Positions 14,101 to 26,775 of a DNA stretch of 64,000 nt are shown here, piece by piece. Origin of the DNA: Sitta carolinensis (Eukaryota; Chordata; Aves; Passeriformes; Sittidae); assembly GCA_032173965.1 (NCBI GenBank), contig CM063283.1, forward strand, positions 85,580,243-85,644,242. The letters are read 5' to 3'. The first letter of the stretch is position 1, and every line of letters begins with the position of its first letter. The position numbers were made by a program, and so were the translations under genes. The notes under the pieces are model-generated. The model worked only from the letters and a program-made list of their open reading frames with translations. It searched no databases and had not been told where the DNA came from.

Positions 14101-16747
14101 AAAAATAACAACCCCCCCAAAAAAAAGCCCAAAACCAGAAAGCACAAAATAGAAGAGGGTCACTTAAGAATATCTCTGTGTTTCAACTATGCTTAGCAGA
14201 AACAAATGTTTCTTCCGTCTTTTTCCCCCCATGATGAATATCCCCCCAAGACTGACAGTCAGATTTTGTAAAGTCCTTATTATCACACTTCACTACATAT
14301 CAGGATGAATGAAGAGAGCTGTGCAAACACTGCAGATATCTTTTCTTTATTACAGCTGCAGCCACTCCCCAGAGACGTTATTAATGTCCACATTTCTTGT
14401 AGAGAGGCGGTGTATGCTGGCATCTGATTGCTATTCAGATCAGCATCCTCCTCTGCCTGTCTGTGAACCAGCACATTAGTAGGTACATAAAGGGCTCTCA
14501 CTGTGGGCTGGACAAGTTCCTAGGGCTTCCATCATGAAAAGATAATGGCAGCGTGATTGCAAAAAATTTTGTGGAAATTGTGCTAAGCCAAAGCAAAATA
14601 AAACCCAAGGTACGGGATGCATTTTTCTGGGACAATTTATTATTTATCACTGCTTAGCAAACCCTTTGTTCTTGTGGATGGCAGTTACTCTCTGTTTATA
14701 GCTCACTTGGGTGTATAATTCAAAAAAAAAAAAAAAAAAAGAAATGCAATGCTTTTTAAGAATGTGGGGGTAAGTCTTGTTCCCTGGACCAGATCCAGGC
14801 TTGACAGGGGGCAGTTATTTGAGAAATTAAGGTTGAAAAAAATCCCAACCCACAAAGTGCACATCCGCTGCTGCCTTGAGCTTTCTGCAGGAAGAAACCT
14901 GATGCGTGGAGTCAACAGCTAGAAGTATTTCATGGATCAGAGGAGGCTCCTGTCCTGCCAAAACCAGAGCTGCCTACCAGTGGTTTTGAATTACACATCG
15001 GCAGGAGCGATTAAGCAGCCAATAAGGGCAGCACACGGGAACAGGATTTGGGTGAGAGTTGTGGGTCTGTTTTGCCTGCAGCCTGTGCACTGGAGAACAA
15101 GCACACACCACTCCAGCCTCATGCCAGCTGCTTGAATCTATGATAAACAAACCTGTAATGAATCGGGCCCCCATAAAATCCTACTCGCAAGCCCTACACT
15201 GTTCTGGCATGAAGCAGGCAGCATGCCCACTAAGTGGCCATTCTGACTGGAAAATGCTAAATACCTATCCTCTTATGATACACCTATATCTTTGGCACAG
15301 TCACACATCAGAGAAGAAAGCAAAAAGATATTTAGAAGTGAACACCTGAGCTGGGAGATTTGAGTTCACACAAGAGAATCAGGAAAAGACAGCTGTTTAA
15401 GGAAAGAGAAAAATGTAAATGCCTTGCTGTCTTGTTCCCAACCACATCCCAGGCAGCGGCAGATCCCTCACAAGGGCAAACCTCAAAAATAACCTACTTC
15501 ACGTAGATGTTGTAAGATAAAAGTAGTAACATGGCTATGTAAAAGTATCCCACAGACACTAGGAGATGCTCTTGGAAATGCAAAAAGCGAGCAAAATTGT
15601 CTAGTTAGTGACAGGACACACGAATCAACACAGAAAATTGATTTTTTTTTAGGGAAACATGTCTCTATACATGAGACATGCAGAACTGTGATGCATGTGA
15701 GTGTGCAGCTGTGGGCTTCAGAGGATGCATAAGGAGAAGCCTATATCCATAGCCCTGGAAGAATGCATTCAGTATTAAACCAGGCACTGCAGCTGGAGCA
15801 GACAGGTGGAAGTATTTTAACCCTTCTATTGACTGATGCCATGCACTCATCGTTGAATAGCTTTTACAATAGGCCTCCAGTGTGCACAGAGATCCAGAAT
15901 TTAGAGCCCCCGTGGTAAGTGCTAACCACGATTATCAGCCTGGACCTGCTTTGACTCATCGATGTACTTAGGAGGAAGCCAGTCTCTGGAACTTGTTGGC
16001 AGAACAGCATCTTTGTCCAGCTTTGGGCATCCTGACACTGGGGCCTCACATAGTGTAAAAAGCTCCCTGGCTTAACACAAGCACTGCCTTTCCCCTTGCT
16101 GCTTACTTCCATGGCCTGGAAAGCTCTGCCAGCAGCAGTGGAGGTTACCTGATACACTGCCAAGGCACCTGCTTTGAGAACTTGTCACTGCCTGAGGCTA
16201 CCACCTCCTGAGCCCCACACAGACATGACTTGTCCTCTCACTTGCTTTCCTTCTGAAGGAGGATAGGGAGGCACACTGCTGTGCAGATTTCCTTCTAGCT
16301 GTTCTAGACACTTTGCAGCAGGAGGCACCATCTCCTTCAATTAAAATGAACCTGAAGGTAGCAATGAGCTTTGGCAATGACCTGATTCTCTGTAATGTGA
16401 GCTCACAGGGCAGAGTTGTAGAGAACCCGCTTCAGAGAAGGCACTTTTGACTCACAGAACATCTGAGATAGATACCTACTTTTCAGAAAAAACTTCTTTT
16501 TTTTTTCCATGAACCAAAGCTCTCCCCTATTTTACACCTGTATGAAACTGCCTCTTCTGCCCCCCAGTGTATGGAAATATGCTCCTGAGGGAATCTTATG
16601 AAGACATTCAGGAAATCTGGAAAAACTGTTTTGTCTGCTTTATGACAAAGATACACTGCCTCTAGATGCTACCAAGAAGTGGACATAAATATCAAACAGA
16701 ATATTTTTTTCAATTGCATGTCCATATCATGAAATCACATTACTTAA
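8113..16747. other. Intergenic DNA, no gene recognised
   Basis: Contains an imperfect tandem duplication at 10773-10819, A-rich and A/C-rich low-complexity runs (near 14100 and 14720), and otherwise unique-looking sequence. No exon with convincing coding character and no RNA gene was found. The stretch around 11370-11560 looks non-repetitive and rich in homeodomain-like AT sites, and is listed as a candidate for conservation testing. Confidence 0.5.
10773..10819. repeat. Imperfect tandem duplication of about 24 bp
   Basis: Two adjacent units, 10773-10796 and 10797-10819, each run from AATATTAAATATT to ATGTTACCAT. The second lacks one T. This is a local duplication. Confidence 0.85.
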
Positions 16748-16960
16748 AGAAGAACTTCTTTACTGTGTAGGTGACCAAGCACTGCCTCCGATTGCCTGGA
16801 GAGATTGTGGAGTTTCCTGTCACTGCAGATATTCAGGGACTATTCGAAGCAATCCTGTGCCACATGCTCTGGGAAGACCCTGCTTGAGCAGGGAGTCTGG
16901 ACTAGATGACCCATTGTGGTCCCTTCCAGCTTTTTTCATTCTATGATTCTGTGATTCTGT
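16748..16960 (+). mobile_element. CR1 LINE 3' end fragment
   Basis: About 210 bp matching the terminal CR1 region in plus orientation: the GAACTTCTTTACTGTG segment, a GGGAGTCTGGACTAGATGACC segment, then CCCTTCCAGC and the diagnostic tail ATTCTATGATTCTGTGATTC. It is severely 5'-truncated with no coding capacity, and the divergence suggests an old copy. Confidence 0.9.
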
Positions 16961-19161
16961 TTAAAGGCCTTGTAAACCTTCTTCCCTCCCGGTAGGAAGC
17001 ACAAATATGACCTCATACCTGAAGATTACAGGTTTTGATATATTTCCTCTTGTTGTAAGTAATGACCTATCCAGGTTTCCTATGAGCAACAAGCAACACA
17101 CAGACCAAGGTGTTATTTGCTCTTAATATAAATAACAAAAACCTGCTAAGCCCTCTTGGAAAATGATTTTGCTCAGAGAGCGATGTATTTTCATGGAAAA
17201 GTTTTATTTGTTACTCACTTCAGTACAATTACTTGACCATATACAGAGTGGCTGAAAAACTGATACTTTCCATAATGGTGTCTCATTATTAGTGATTCAT
17301 TGGAGAGGTGCTGCTGTGATAATTAGTGTTTTATGGGTGAATGGGCCACACATTCTTTAAGTAGACCACTTCCCTAACAATGATTTATTTAAGTGGCTGG
17401 TCTCTGATAGTCGTCTAAATAAATACATGGTAATGGAACATAGTGACAGTGCTTCCGTTGATAGGTTTCTCTGTCTCACCGTAAAGCCGCAGAAGAACTA
17501 AATCTACATATACAAATCCATAATGGTTAGGGGCTTTTATGTGTTTTTGCAGGAGCAGTTTTGACTGAATGCACAAAAAGATGCAAATTTCTCCTCTCCT
17601 TCAATTTTTACCTCCCAGGCTGGGTTCAAAGCTTACTTTGTAACTCAGATATTTGGAGAGGCTGATGTTGGGTGAATGAGCACTACGATGCATCTGTTGA
17701 CAGCCTACTGCTGTTTCAGAGGCTGGCTTCCCCCTCCCATTCCATTAGCACATTTTGTCTGGGAAGATGCTGTGCTAGACGCTTTGAGCAATGCCCCACC
17801 AAAACAATTCTGTGGTCAGTAAAAGCAGGGATTTTAACCCTGGCTGTGATGGGCAGTGGGGCACAGGGTGTGACACATCCTGCCCCAGCTGGTTCTGCTC
17901 CAGTGGCTAAGGTCACCAGCCCCGGCTACTTGCCAGTACAGCTTTGCTGGAAGTCACTAGCCCCAAATTTACCAGCTGAGCTACCCATGTGAAAATGAGC
18001 CAGAAATGGTAGGTCTGTGCTAAGCCAGCTTTTGGGACTGACAGAGGTTAGGTGGTGTGCACCAGAGCAGAGAGCTGGCAGGTCTAAGGGCAGCCAAAGC
18101 TGGGAATCTTCTTTGTGAAGAACTGCAGGCAGGAGAAAAATATAAATAAAAATGAAAATTAAATTAAAATCTGAACCAGCACTTTGGCAGGTTTTCTTCC
18201 TTGGCCTGAGTGCCTTGCCTTGGGAGCCCCTCTTGGATCCCTGCAAAACCTCCCTGAGGGCTCATGGGACAGGGTGCAGCGAGTGAAGCTGGCACAGCTC
18301 TTCCACTCTGTCATTCTCTGATCACCATGAGACAGCCAAAATAAGGGCTCATAAACAGTCCTCACTCCATCAGCTCCAGAAGAAAAAATGCAAATAAGCT
18401 CAACAACAACAACACTAAACCCCAGAATTTTTGTTGTGCCATTATGGTGCCTATAAACACAACTTCAGCTTCAGACTCACAGTTTATACTGCTCTGGAAA
18501 CTCCCGCGACGTGAATAATCTCATTGAACAAAATCCTAGCCTCACATAAGCAATTAGCAAAACTTCTTGCCATTTTGGCAAGCAGAATTTTGTGCAACAT
18601 GAGCAGTTTTTGCTTAAATCCAGAAATCAAGCATGAATATATAAAATTAAGATAGATTATTATAGCTGTAATAAAAATATATACATCTGCATTCATATAC
18701 TTAGGAAAAGGAAATAAAGGAAGGATATTTGCTAATGGAATACATAACAGTTTACATCTGCTAGTATAGTTGCAGGGAATTAGACCAGATGTTGAAAGTC
18801 TGTCATCTTTTATTTTGAAAGATATTCTTTCAGTGTATATTATCTGGTGTGTCAATTAAAATATGTTTGAGAGTAAATTTCTTCCTCAGCATTATAAACT
18901 TACTGTGACAGGGTACCTGAGTCATGCTTGTCTGAATCATTTTAGATTTTCTGCATTCCTCCAGCCATCCTTAATTCCCCATGGACATGAAGAGAGCCAG
19001 TTCCTTGCTTGTGCCAGCAGAGAGGGCATGATACATCTTTCAAAAGCTGGCAGGCAGAGAGGAATGTCCTTCCCCTTAGTTTGTCACAAGCCTGTGTTCT
19101 CCCCAGGGACAAAAAGCTGTTTCTTCTTGAGGTAAGAATGGTAACAGTCTCTTTTCATTGA

Positions 19162-19194
19162 TTTTCATTTCCATTTCCATTTCATTTCATTTTC
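19162..19194. repeat. (CATTT)n-like simple repeat
   Basis: Short degenerate pyrimidine-rich repeat of TTTCCATTTC and CATTT units, visible directly. Confidence 0.75.
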
Positions 19195-22100
19195 TTTTAA
19201 AGCCTAAGATGTCTGGTGACTCTGCCATGCCCTTGTACTTGATGGAGGACAGGAAGAAAAGCAAGAGACTACCTATTTAAAGAAAGGTTAGATGTTAGTG
19301 CCCTGCACTTTAGCTCACCACAAGATACCTACACATATTTGAGAATTTCAAACCAAGGGACTCCATACAGCCCAGGACTCACTGATTTCTCCAGAAGACT
19401 CAATACTTTAAATAGCATTTGTAAAATAATACCTTGTTGTTACTGCGCCATTTGAGTAACATACAGATAAATCTCACAGAAGTTTGAAGAGAGGTGCTGA
19501 CTCAAACACAGGTCATTGTAACACTGACCTCAAGGTAAAGGCATGCGTACATAGGCACATGCCAGGCAGGCAGCACATCAAGGTCACTTGTATATGCTTC
19601 CTAGGTTCCAAGAACAACTTTATGCCTTTCAGTAGCATTTTCCACTATTTTTCTCATCATTTAGCAGAGGGAGCAAGTGGAGTTTAATAGCTGGAAGAAG
19701 GGTGAGCATCTGGACCACCAGTCTCAGTAAAATTATGTGTGGGTGCTGGCAGCAGCTGGGTCACTCCAGCAGAGCTGGCTGCCCTCCTTGAAGGACCTAC
19801 CACCACCCTCAGACACTTTGTTCTGCTGCATGGGGGCTGCTCCACAGGGGTGCCTGTCTCAGGTCTCCTTCAGCCACTGGTAATGAGGCCTGACAATGTC
19901 TCCTGCCTCAGCAAGGGAGGCTTATATTATGTCTAACCTTACCATCTTTGCTTTAACTTTGGTTCAGTTGTCTCCTCCAGGAGAGGCATGAAAGGCGGAT
20001 TAGCTGTCTCTCCTCAGGCTAAACCAAACCCATGCCTTTCAGAGCTAGGAAACATATCCTGCTTTCTTGGCTCTACCTTTTCCAGGGGTCTCTTCTGCAT
20101 TGTTTCCTCTTGGGTCTCACCTTTCATCAAGTGCAGTACCACAAAGCTGACATAGCCCTCCAGCTGAGACCATACCAGACCTGAACAGAGCTAAAGCATT
20201 ATTTTGCATATTTTTATGTACGTGTAGGAACATGAGATTTATCTTTTTTACTACAGCATGACACAATAGACTCACTTTCAACAACCAGTCCACTAGAGTT
20301 TTTAATTTTTTAAAATAGATTTGTTTATCTGCAGAGCTGATCCCTCTCTGGCATTTGGACTTTGGACATTTTCCTTTTAAATTGCATTTTTTTTTTTTTT
20401 TTCTTTGTTTTACGTCAAGCCTTTTGCAGCCTGCCCCAGCACCACTGAGGCACTCGCTCCTTGCAGCTGTCTGTAAATGCACCAGTCGCATTCCCGAGTG
20501 CATCATCGGCACTGCTGGCTGCACTGCCCATGACTCTGAGCAATCCCAGGGCCGCAGCAGCCTCCCACTGAGCCCTTCTTGATCGAAACTTCCATTTTGA
20601 TAATGAGTTAATCGCTGTTACTCTCTGAGTAATGTTTTCCAGGCTGTTTTGTGCCCACCACGCAGTAGATCTGTCTAGACCACACACTTGCTGCACTTGC
20701 CTGTGAGCGCTCTGCGGGAGTCGCCGTGACCAGACATGCATTTGCTTCTGTCAGCGAGATCTGTCACCCTGTCACATAAAGAAATAAGACTAGCTTGACA
20801 AGCCTACATTGGCAGCAGCTCCTTCCCTGCTCCTATCCAGGTGTCAAATTATTTGTTTCAGTATTTTTTGCAGGAGCCAATGTGGCACTGATGGGGGTAT
20901 ACTTCCCCAGAGGGCCTTGCCCTTACCCGAGATGCCTGGCACCCTCCTCTCCTGTTACAGACCTTCGGAAGAGGTGGCAAGAGCTCAGCATTTGTGAATT
21001 CTTACAGAAAACCCCCAGTGGCTCTGAAATTTTTGCACAGTCTCCCCCCCTCTCCCCCTCAGTTCTTTTGAGCATCTCAAGATTTAGATCGTGAGGTCTA
21101 GACGAACTTGAAAGCACCATATTTATTTAGAAAGTACGCGTTAACCTGGTGCTTTGAACTTGGTTGGAGGGCTTGTTTGTTTTCAGTGTTATATTAGTTA
21201 CATAAATCTCTTTTTTATGTTTCTGCATGAAAACTTTGCTGTCGACCAAGACTATATACAAAGACTGAATCACTTCCTTTGAGGCATACTACGTTAAAAC
21301 ATGGGATGAGTGTCTGAGATCTCCATTTTGTGGTGAAAAGCTAAAATAAAGAAATCTTCCAAGAGCAGCTGGCAGAAAATATTTGTAATGAGAGCTGCCA
21401 ACTACTAGAGGAAAGTGGCTTATTTATACAGGGGCACCACTGAGACAGACTGAAGAGACAGACTGGGTTGGATTTAGAAAATGAAAATCACCCAAGTGGA
21501 CAAGACTGTAAAAACTATATAATATAAAAAATGAATCTTATAATGCAGCAGCACCTGCATCTAGCAATCTCATTCATGCAGGAGATAAACCTTCTTGCTC
21601 TATCAAATAAACCCCATAATTACACTGCTTAAGTAGGATATTAAGTGGCATCATATTAAGCCATTACATGACCCTTGTCATCATCAGCCTTGCCAGGCAG
21701 TGAGGAGAGCTGTTGCTCCCTGCTGATTATTCTGGGTATCTATTTAAACATACTGTGGTAATTAGAAACATCTAAATAAAGCCCTGCCTGAGGATTACAA
21801 GGGCTGAATGAAGAAACCTTTCTTTCTGGTGGCTATAATGCCCTTACCTGCTGCTGTTGTGTATGCACACACATCCTTGCCAACGTTCCTCATTTGATAT
21901 GATCCAAAGCTCTATGAGGTAAGAAAGCAAAGAAGTTCAAAGATAGCATCCTTTTCCTCCTCTGATTGATAGAGCCCCTGCCACTGGCAAAGAGATTTTT
22001 TCCATGGGGCTTGAAAGCCAAATGCGCTAATTCCTCCTGCTTTACTCCTTTATGCCTTTCTCTGAAGGGAAACCTGCAGGTTTCATTGCCAGCTTCATTC

Positions 22101-23120
22101 TAGGCATCCTTCCTAATTACCTGAACTGCCATTGTTATATGCAGCACATATATTGATCACTATCATGAATGTTGCCTTTCTAATATTCAGCGAGTGTGAA
22201 TCAAACTGTGTCACAGATGTGGATTTCAATCACAAGGTATATCTGAGTGCACCCCACAGATAACCCTTCCTTATAGTAATTATAGCTGAATCAGGAAAAA
22301 AAGTCACTCAAGTTCCTGTTCTTTAGTTATCATCTAAGGTAATATGATTAGCTCGGGAACACTACAGGGAACCTACTCCTGGAAAAAATTTGCTTTGGGT
22401 GGGAGAAACCTCTTGCTGATCATGAAAGGTGTTTGGGAACATGCTTCCAGACTGGATTGCCTCCCAGATTTAGGAAACAGATGGCCTAGAAAGGTCTATG
22501 TTCATTTTTCAAAGCACCAATTTTAGCATTTGCCTTTCACTTAATTGTGTTTCAAGAGAACTTTTTTCACTTCCCACAGGAAAACCACCACAAAAGGATT
22601 TCCAGCTCTATGCTGCGCTGCCATCCCTGCTTCTTTCTCACTCACAGGATTTACCTCTTCAATGCCTGGTCTCAGATGCTGCTATGCTTTCCATCAACTG
22701 CAAAAATGTTTCATGAGCAAGCTCACAAACAAGGCATACTTCATGCCACTGTCAAGTAATTATAGTGGTAGACACAGTTTGTAATAGTGCTTTATGGAAA
22801 GGGAAAAGTCAGATATACCAATGATCTTTGTAAAAAGGAAGGTTTAAAGATTGTGAGATTCTTGAGGAGAAATTGAGGTTGTCCACCTCAGTCACAAAGG
22901 CAGCCTTTTATTTTATAGCTAAGGGACGAATCATCCTGAGTTGAAAAATTACAATAATGCAATTGATTTTGCCTGATTTATTTGACACAGTCATGCGAAA
23001 AGAGCTTGTCTGAGAATTATTTTGGTCTATTTAATGCATTATCTACTAACAACCTATTTCATTTTCCCCCTCTTTTATGAGTGTGTTGTATCCCAGGTTG
23101 AGAGGGTCCAGGTGTAGCCA

Positions 23121-23162
23121 TGAGATCATATATTGATCTCAATAAATTGAGATCATATATTG
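23121..23162. repeat. 15-bp direct repeat with internal dyad at a CR1 5' junction
   Basis: TGAGATCATATATTG occurs at 23121-23135 and again at 23148-23162. The first copy is followed by ATCTC, so GAGATC and GATCTC form a dyad. The second copy abuts the point where CR1 homology starts. Confidence 0.75.
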
Positions 23163-23922
23163 CCAGGTCTCACATTTGGATCACAGCAACCCTGTGCAGT
23201 GCTACAGGCTGGGGTCAGAGTGACTGGAGAGATGTCCAATGGACAAAGACCTGGGGGTGCTGATCAGCAGCTGCTGAACATGAGCCAGCGTGTGCCCAGG
23301 TGGCCAAGAAGGCCACTGGCATCCTGGCCTGTACCAGCAATAGTGTGGCCAGCAGGAGCAGGGCAGGGATTGCCCCCTGTACTGGGCACTGGTGATGCCA
23401 CACCTGAAATCCTGTGTCCAGTTCTGGGCCCCTCAATTCAGAAGGAACATTGAGGGGCTGGAGCACATCCAGAAAAGGACAATGGAGCTGGTGAAGGGTC
23501 TGGAGCACAAGTCCTATGTGGAGTGGTTGAGGGACCTGCGGGTGTTTAGCCAGGAGAAAAGGAGGCTCAAGGGAGACCTTATCACTCTCTACAACCATCT
23601 GAAAGGATTTTGTGTTGAGGTGGGGGTTGACCTCCTCTCTCAAGTAACAAGTCACAGGAGAAGAGGAAACAACCTCAGATAGTGCCAGTCAAGCTTTATA
23701 TTGGATATTTGAAAATCTTTCTTCACCAAAGTGGTTGCCAGGCATTGGAATGGGCTGCCTAGGGAAGTGGTGGAATCACCACCTCTGGAAGCATTCAAAA
23801 AACATGTGGATATGGCACTCAGGGACATGGCTTAGTAGTGAACATGGTGGTGCAAGGGTAATGGTTTGACTTGATGAACTTAAAGGTCTTTTCCAATCTT
23901 ACCAATTCTATGATTCTGTGAT
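23163..23922 (+). mobile_element. CR1 LINE fragment with intact 3' end
   Basis: About 760 bp of CR1 3' sequence in plus orientation. Recognisable segments include CTGGGCACTGGTGATGCCAC, GGAGAAAAGGAGGCTCAAGG, the ACAACCATCTGAAAGG block, the TGGGCTGCCTAGGGAAGTGG block and a final AATTCTATGATTCTGTGAT tail. The 5' truncation is near 23163. Frames across it on either strand are retrotransposon 3'-region or antisense noise rather than host genes. It closely resembles the inverted CR1 copy at 2968-4022. Confidence 0.93.
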
Positions 23923-26370
23923 ATGAATAAACTACAACATTTGTCCAATATTTCCTCTTGCATACAGAAAGCATCTTTTGTGACCAAGAAGGGCCACACG
24001 CCACTAAGGCTTCTCAGTGCCTGGCCATGCAATATATTCACATAATTGTGTAGACAGGTGCACAACTGCATGCTCCCAGCCAGCTGCAAGCTGTGGGTGT
24101 GTGTGAACACCAACTTATCTGGTAATCCTCTGGCCTTTTTAGACCAGAATAGCTGTTCTGAAACAAACACACTGCAATAGGTGCTCTAGAATGGCTCATC
24201 AGGGGGCTTTGCTTTCCTGAAAAAGATTATTTCCCATGAATAATCATTGCCCTCTGGAAATAGAGTGGCTTTCCTTCAGCTAGCATGACATAGTGAGAAC
24301 CACTCCCAAGCAACTGCTGGGTGATGATATATTCTGTAAGAGTTATTATAGCAAATTTGCTCAGGTAGAGAAGGTCAGGAGAGGTGTTGCCTAGAAATGC
24401 CCTTGGACCAGCTTGCCCTGAGGTTAAGGATCGATAAAGAGCAGAATGGAAGATTTTACTTAGGCAGGCTCAAAAACGATGCTGAAAAAAAAGCAAAGTC
24501 TATTTTTGTCTCTTGTCATCTGTGCCTCAATCACAGTATAGAATTACTCTGGTCCAGTGACTGCCTGCCCAGAGAAAGGCCCATATTCATTCCACCTCCA
24601 GGGTTTCCATTAACACAGCAGTTACACTGTCATTTGGGCAGAAGGCCCGAATCAAAGCACTGCTTCATTTGATCTGCATCTGTCCTAAAGTAATATCCCT
24701 CTGCCCTTTCCATCCTGTTTGTTTCCCTCTGAGGAAGCAGACTGCTGTTTTTGTGAGGAATGACTGCCTCCACTGGACAGCAGAATATTTTGGAGCAATC
24801 ACGCTAAGTAGGCAACGCTGCTGCTATGAATTACTGTCTATAGCACACTATGGTGACCTCCCTACTTTCTTTTTCCATTTCATATGAGGGACCTGGAAAG
24901 GAAAGGCACCTTTGTCTGTGTCGTAATCATTCAAATACAATGCTTTTCAGTGATTCTTTCAAGGTATCAGAAAGCAATCTTGTTGAAAAAGGAGAATGCT
25001 CAAATAACATGGATTCTACTCTCCCCTTGTGTTTGGCGTGGTGGAATTTACAGGCAACCCCTGTATTTCTATGGGATTGAAAATTTGGCATTCTGGAGGC
25101 TCCAATTCAAAATTGCCCCCTTTTTTTTTTATTTTTTTTTTTTACCACCAAATTTAACTGTTAGGGTATCAGGTTACTATTTAATATAACCCAAAGAAAT
25201 TTATGGATCTTATATTGTAAGATTAAAAAATGCTTTTATTTCTGCTGGCATTTTCACACATTTTCCCCAGTCTGCATGTCTTTTAAGATATGAAAAGGCC
25301 CCAGCCTTTCTCCCCCAAGGGAGATTGGCATCCTCCACCAACCTAAGAAAGACAAAATTTTGAAGCTTATTTATTTATATTTTCTGCTGTAGTACCCTGG
25401 GAAACCATAAACCAAACCGTGTGCATATCCCTGTAAATCCTTCCAATTAAAATATCTTGATCTGATAAAGTCATTCTTTGACAAGGAAAACATTGAATAG
25501 ATTTAATTTCTTTAAAATCTAGGATTCGTAGGACTAATTTAGGAATAAAGAACTGTTATCTCAATGGTTTGGTTTTTTAAGATAGATGAGAGAGATATTA
25601 TTGGGGGAATATTTATTCTGAACGACCCTATGTTTTCTCCACGGGAGAAAGGATGCTCGGATCTCAAGTGTGAAGTTCGGTTTCACTATTGCTAGTGATA
25701 ACAGTGACCTCTTGTGGATATTTCTAAACTCTTTTCTAATTCAAGTTATTTTAATCTGATGGTGGTTTTGGATATGGTTTTTTTTGCCATTTCTAATACA
25801 TTTGTAACTTAATAAAAGAAGAAAAAATTTCTCCCTTGACCAAGTTTATTACTAGTTCCCTGATTTCTGTGTACCAGGTCTTTAAGTTAGAAAGGAAAAT
25901 ATATTTAACAGGAAGACGGTTTAAAAAATAAATGCATAGGTTTGAGGTTTAGTAATTAAGTATTCTACTATAAGCAGAAGTCATGGACAGATTTTGGTAT
26001 TTTCAATTAAAGATGTTACATCTGTTTGAGCAAAATTAGTCAGTAGTAACTTCACCTGGGCTAACAAATTTGTCTTTTTACTTCAGACAGAAAATGTAGT
26101 TTCAGATTAGTGTCACATGATGCTCTGCAGCATACCTCTCTTTTTGGTTTCCAGCTGCATGTTGTGCCACTTCATACTTGGGCTTAGCCCTTGCTGTGGC
26201 TTCTCAGAGTCATAAACAGACACGTGGTCTGCAGTTAGCATTCAGCAGTGTTTGAACCCAGGAGCCTGAGGTTTGTGAGTCTCATCTACGCTCTGGTAAA
26301 GGGCTGGTGGGTTTTTGCAGAAAGACCAGATGAATAAACACAGGACATGAATACCTCTTTCACTGAAATA
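23923..26370. other. Intergenic DNA, no gene recognised
   Basis: Mostly AT-rich with a T run at about 25121-25142. Around 25706-25721 the minus strand reads CCACAAGAGGTCACTG, loosely like a CTCF core. No coding or RNA gene was recognised. Confidence 0.5.
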
Positions 26371-26775
26371 CAGAATGGTTTGGGTTTGGAGGAACCTTAA
26401 AGATCATCCACTTCCGACATCCTGCTGTGGGCAGGGACACTTTCCACTAGACCAGGTTGCTCAGAGCTCCATCCAACCTGGCCATGAACACTGCGGGGAA
26501 CACTTCTCTGGGCAACCTATATCAGTGTCTCAACACTCTCACAGGAAAGAATTTCTTCCTAATATCTAATCTGAATGTACTCTCTGCCAGTTTGAAGCCA
26601 TTCCCCCTTGTCCTGTCACTACAAGCCCCCGTAAAAAGTCCCTCTCCAGCTCTCGTGTAGGCTCCTTCAGGTACTGGAAAGATGCAATTTGGTTGCCCCA
26701 AAGCCTTTTTTTTTTCCAGGCTGAACAACTCCAACTCTCAGACTTTTCTCATAGGAGAGGTGATCCATGCCTCTT
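26371..26775 (-). mobile_element. CR1 LINE 3' end fragment
   Basis: The plus strand starts with the reverse complement of the CR1 tail (CAGAATGGTTTGGGTTTGGA, then CCTTAAAGATCATCCA). It continues through CAACCTGGCCATGAACACTG, the TTCTTCCTAATATCTAATCT block and GCTGAACAACTCCAACTCTC. The element therefore lies on the minus strand with its 3' end at 26371 and is truncated near 26775. No intact ORF is present. Confidence 0.92.

Larger units (their letters stand above)
16961..23162. other. Intergenic DNA, no gene recognised, mostly repeat-free
   Basis: No gene, RNA gene or clear mobile element was recognised. There is a TTCC/CATTT simple repeat at 19162-19194 and a T run near 20389. Three stretches (about 17150-17560, 20440-20780 and 21540-21840) contain TAAT-type sites and look like possible conserved noncoding elements, but this is inference only. 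Confidence 0.5.

Noticed and set aside
23215..23655. 146-codon minus-strand frame
   Set aside because: Antisense of a CR1 3' region. A nearly identical antisense frame occurs in the other CR1 copy near 3.1-3.4 kb.
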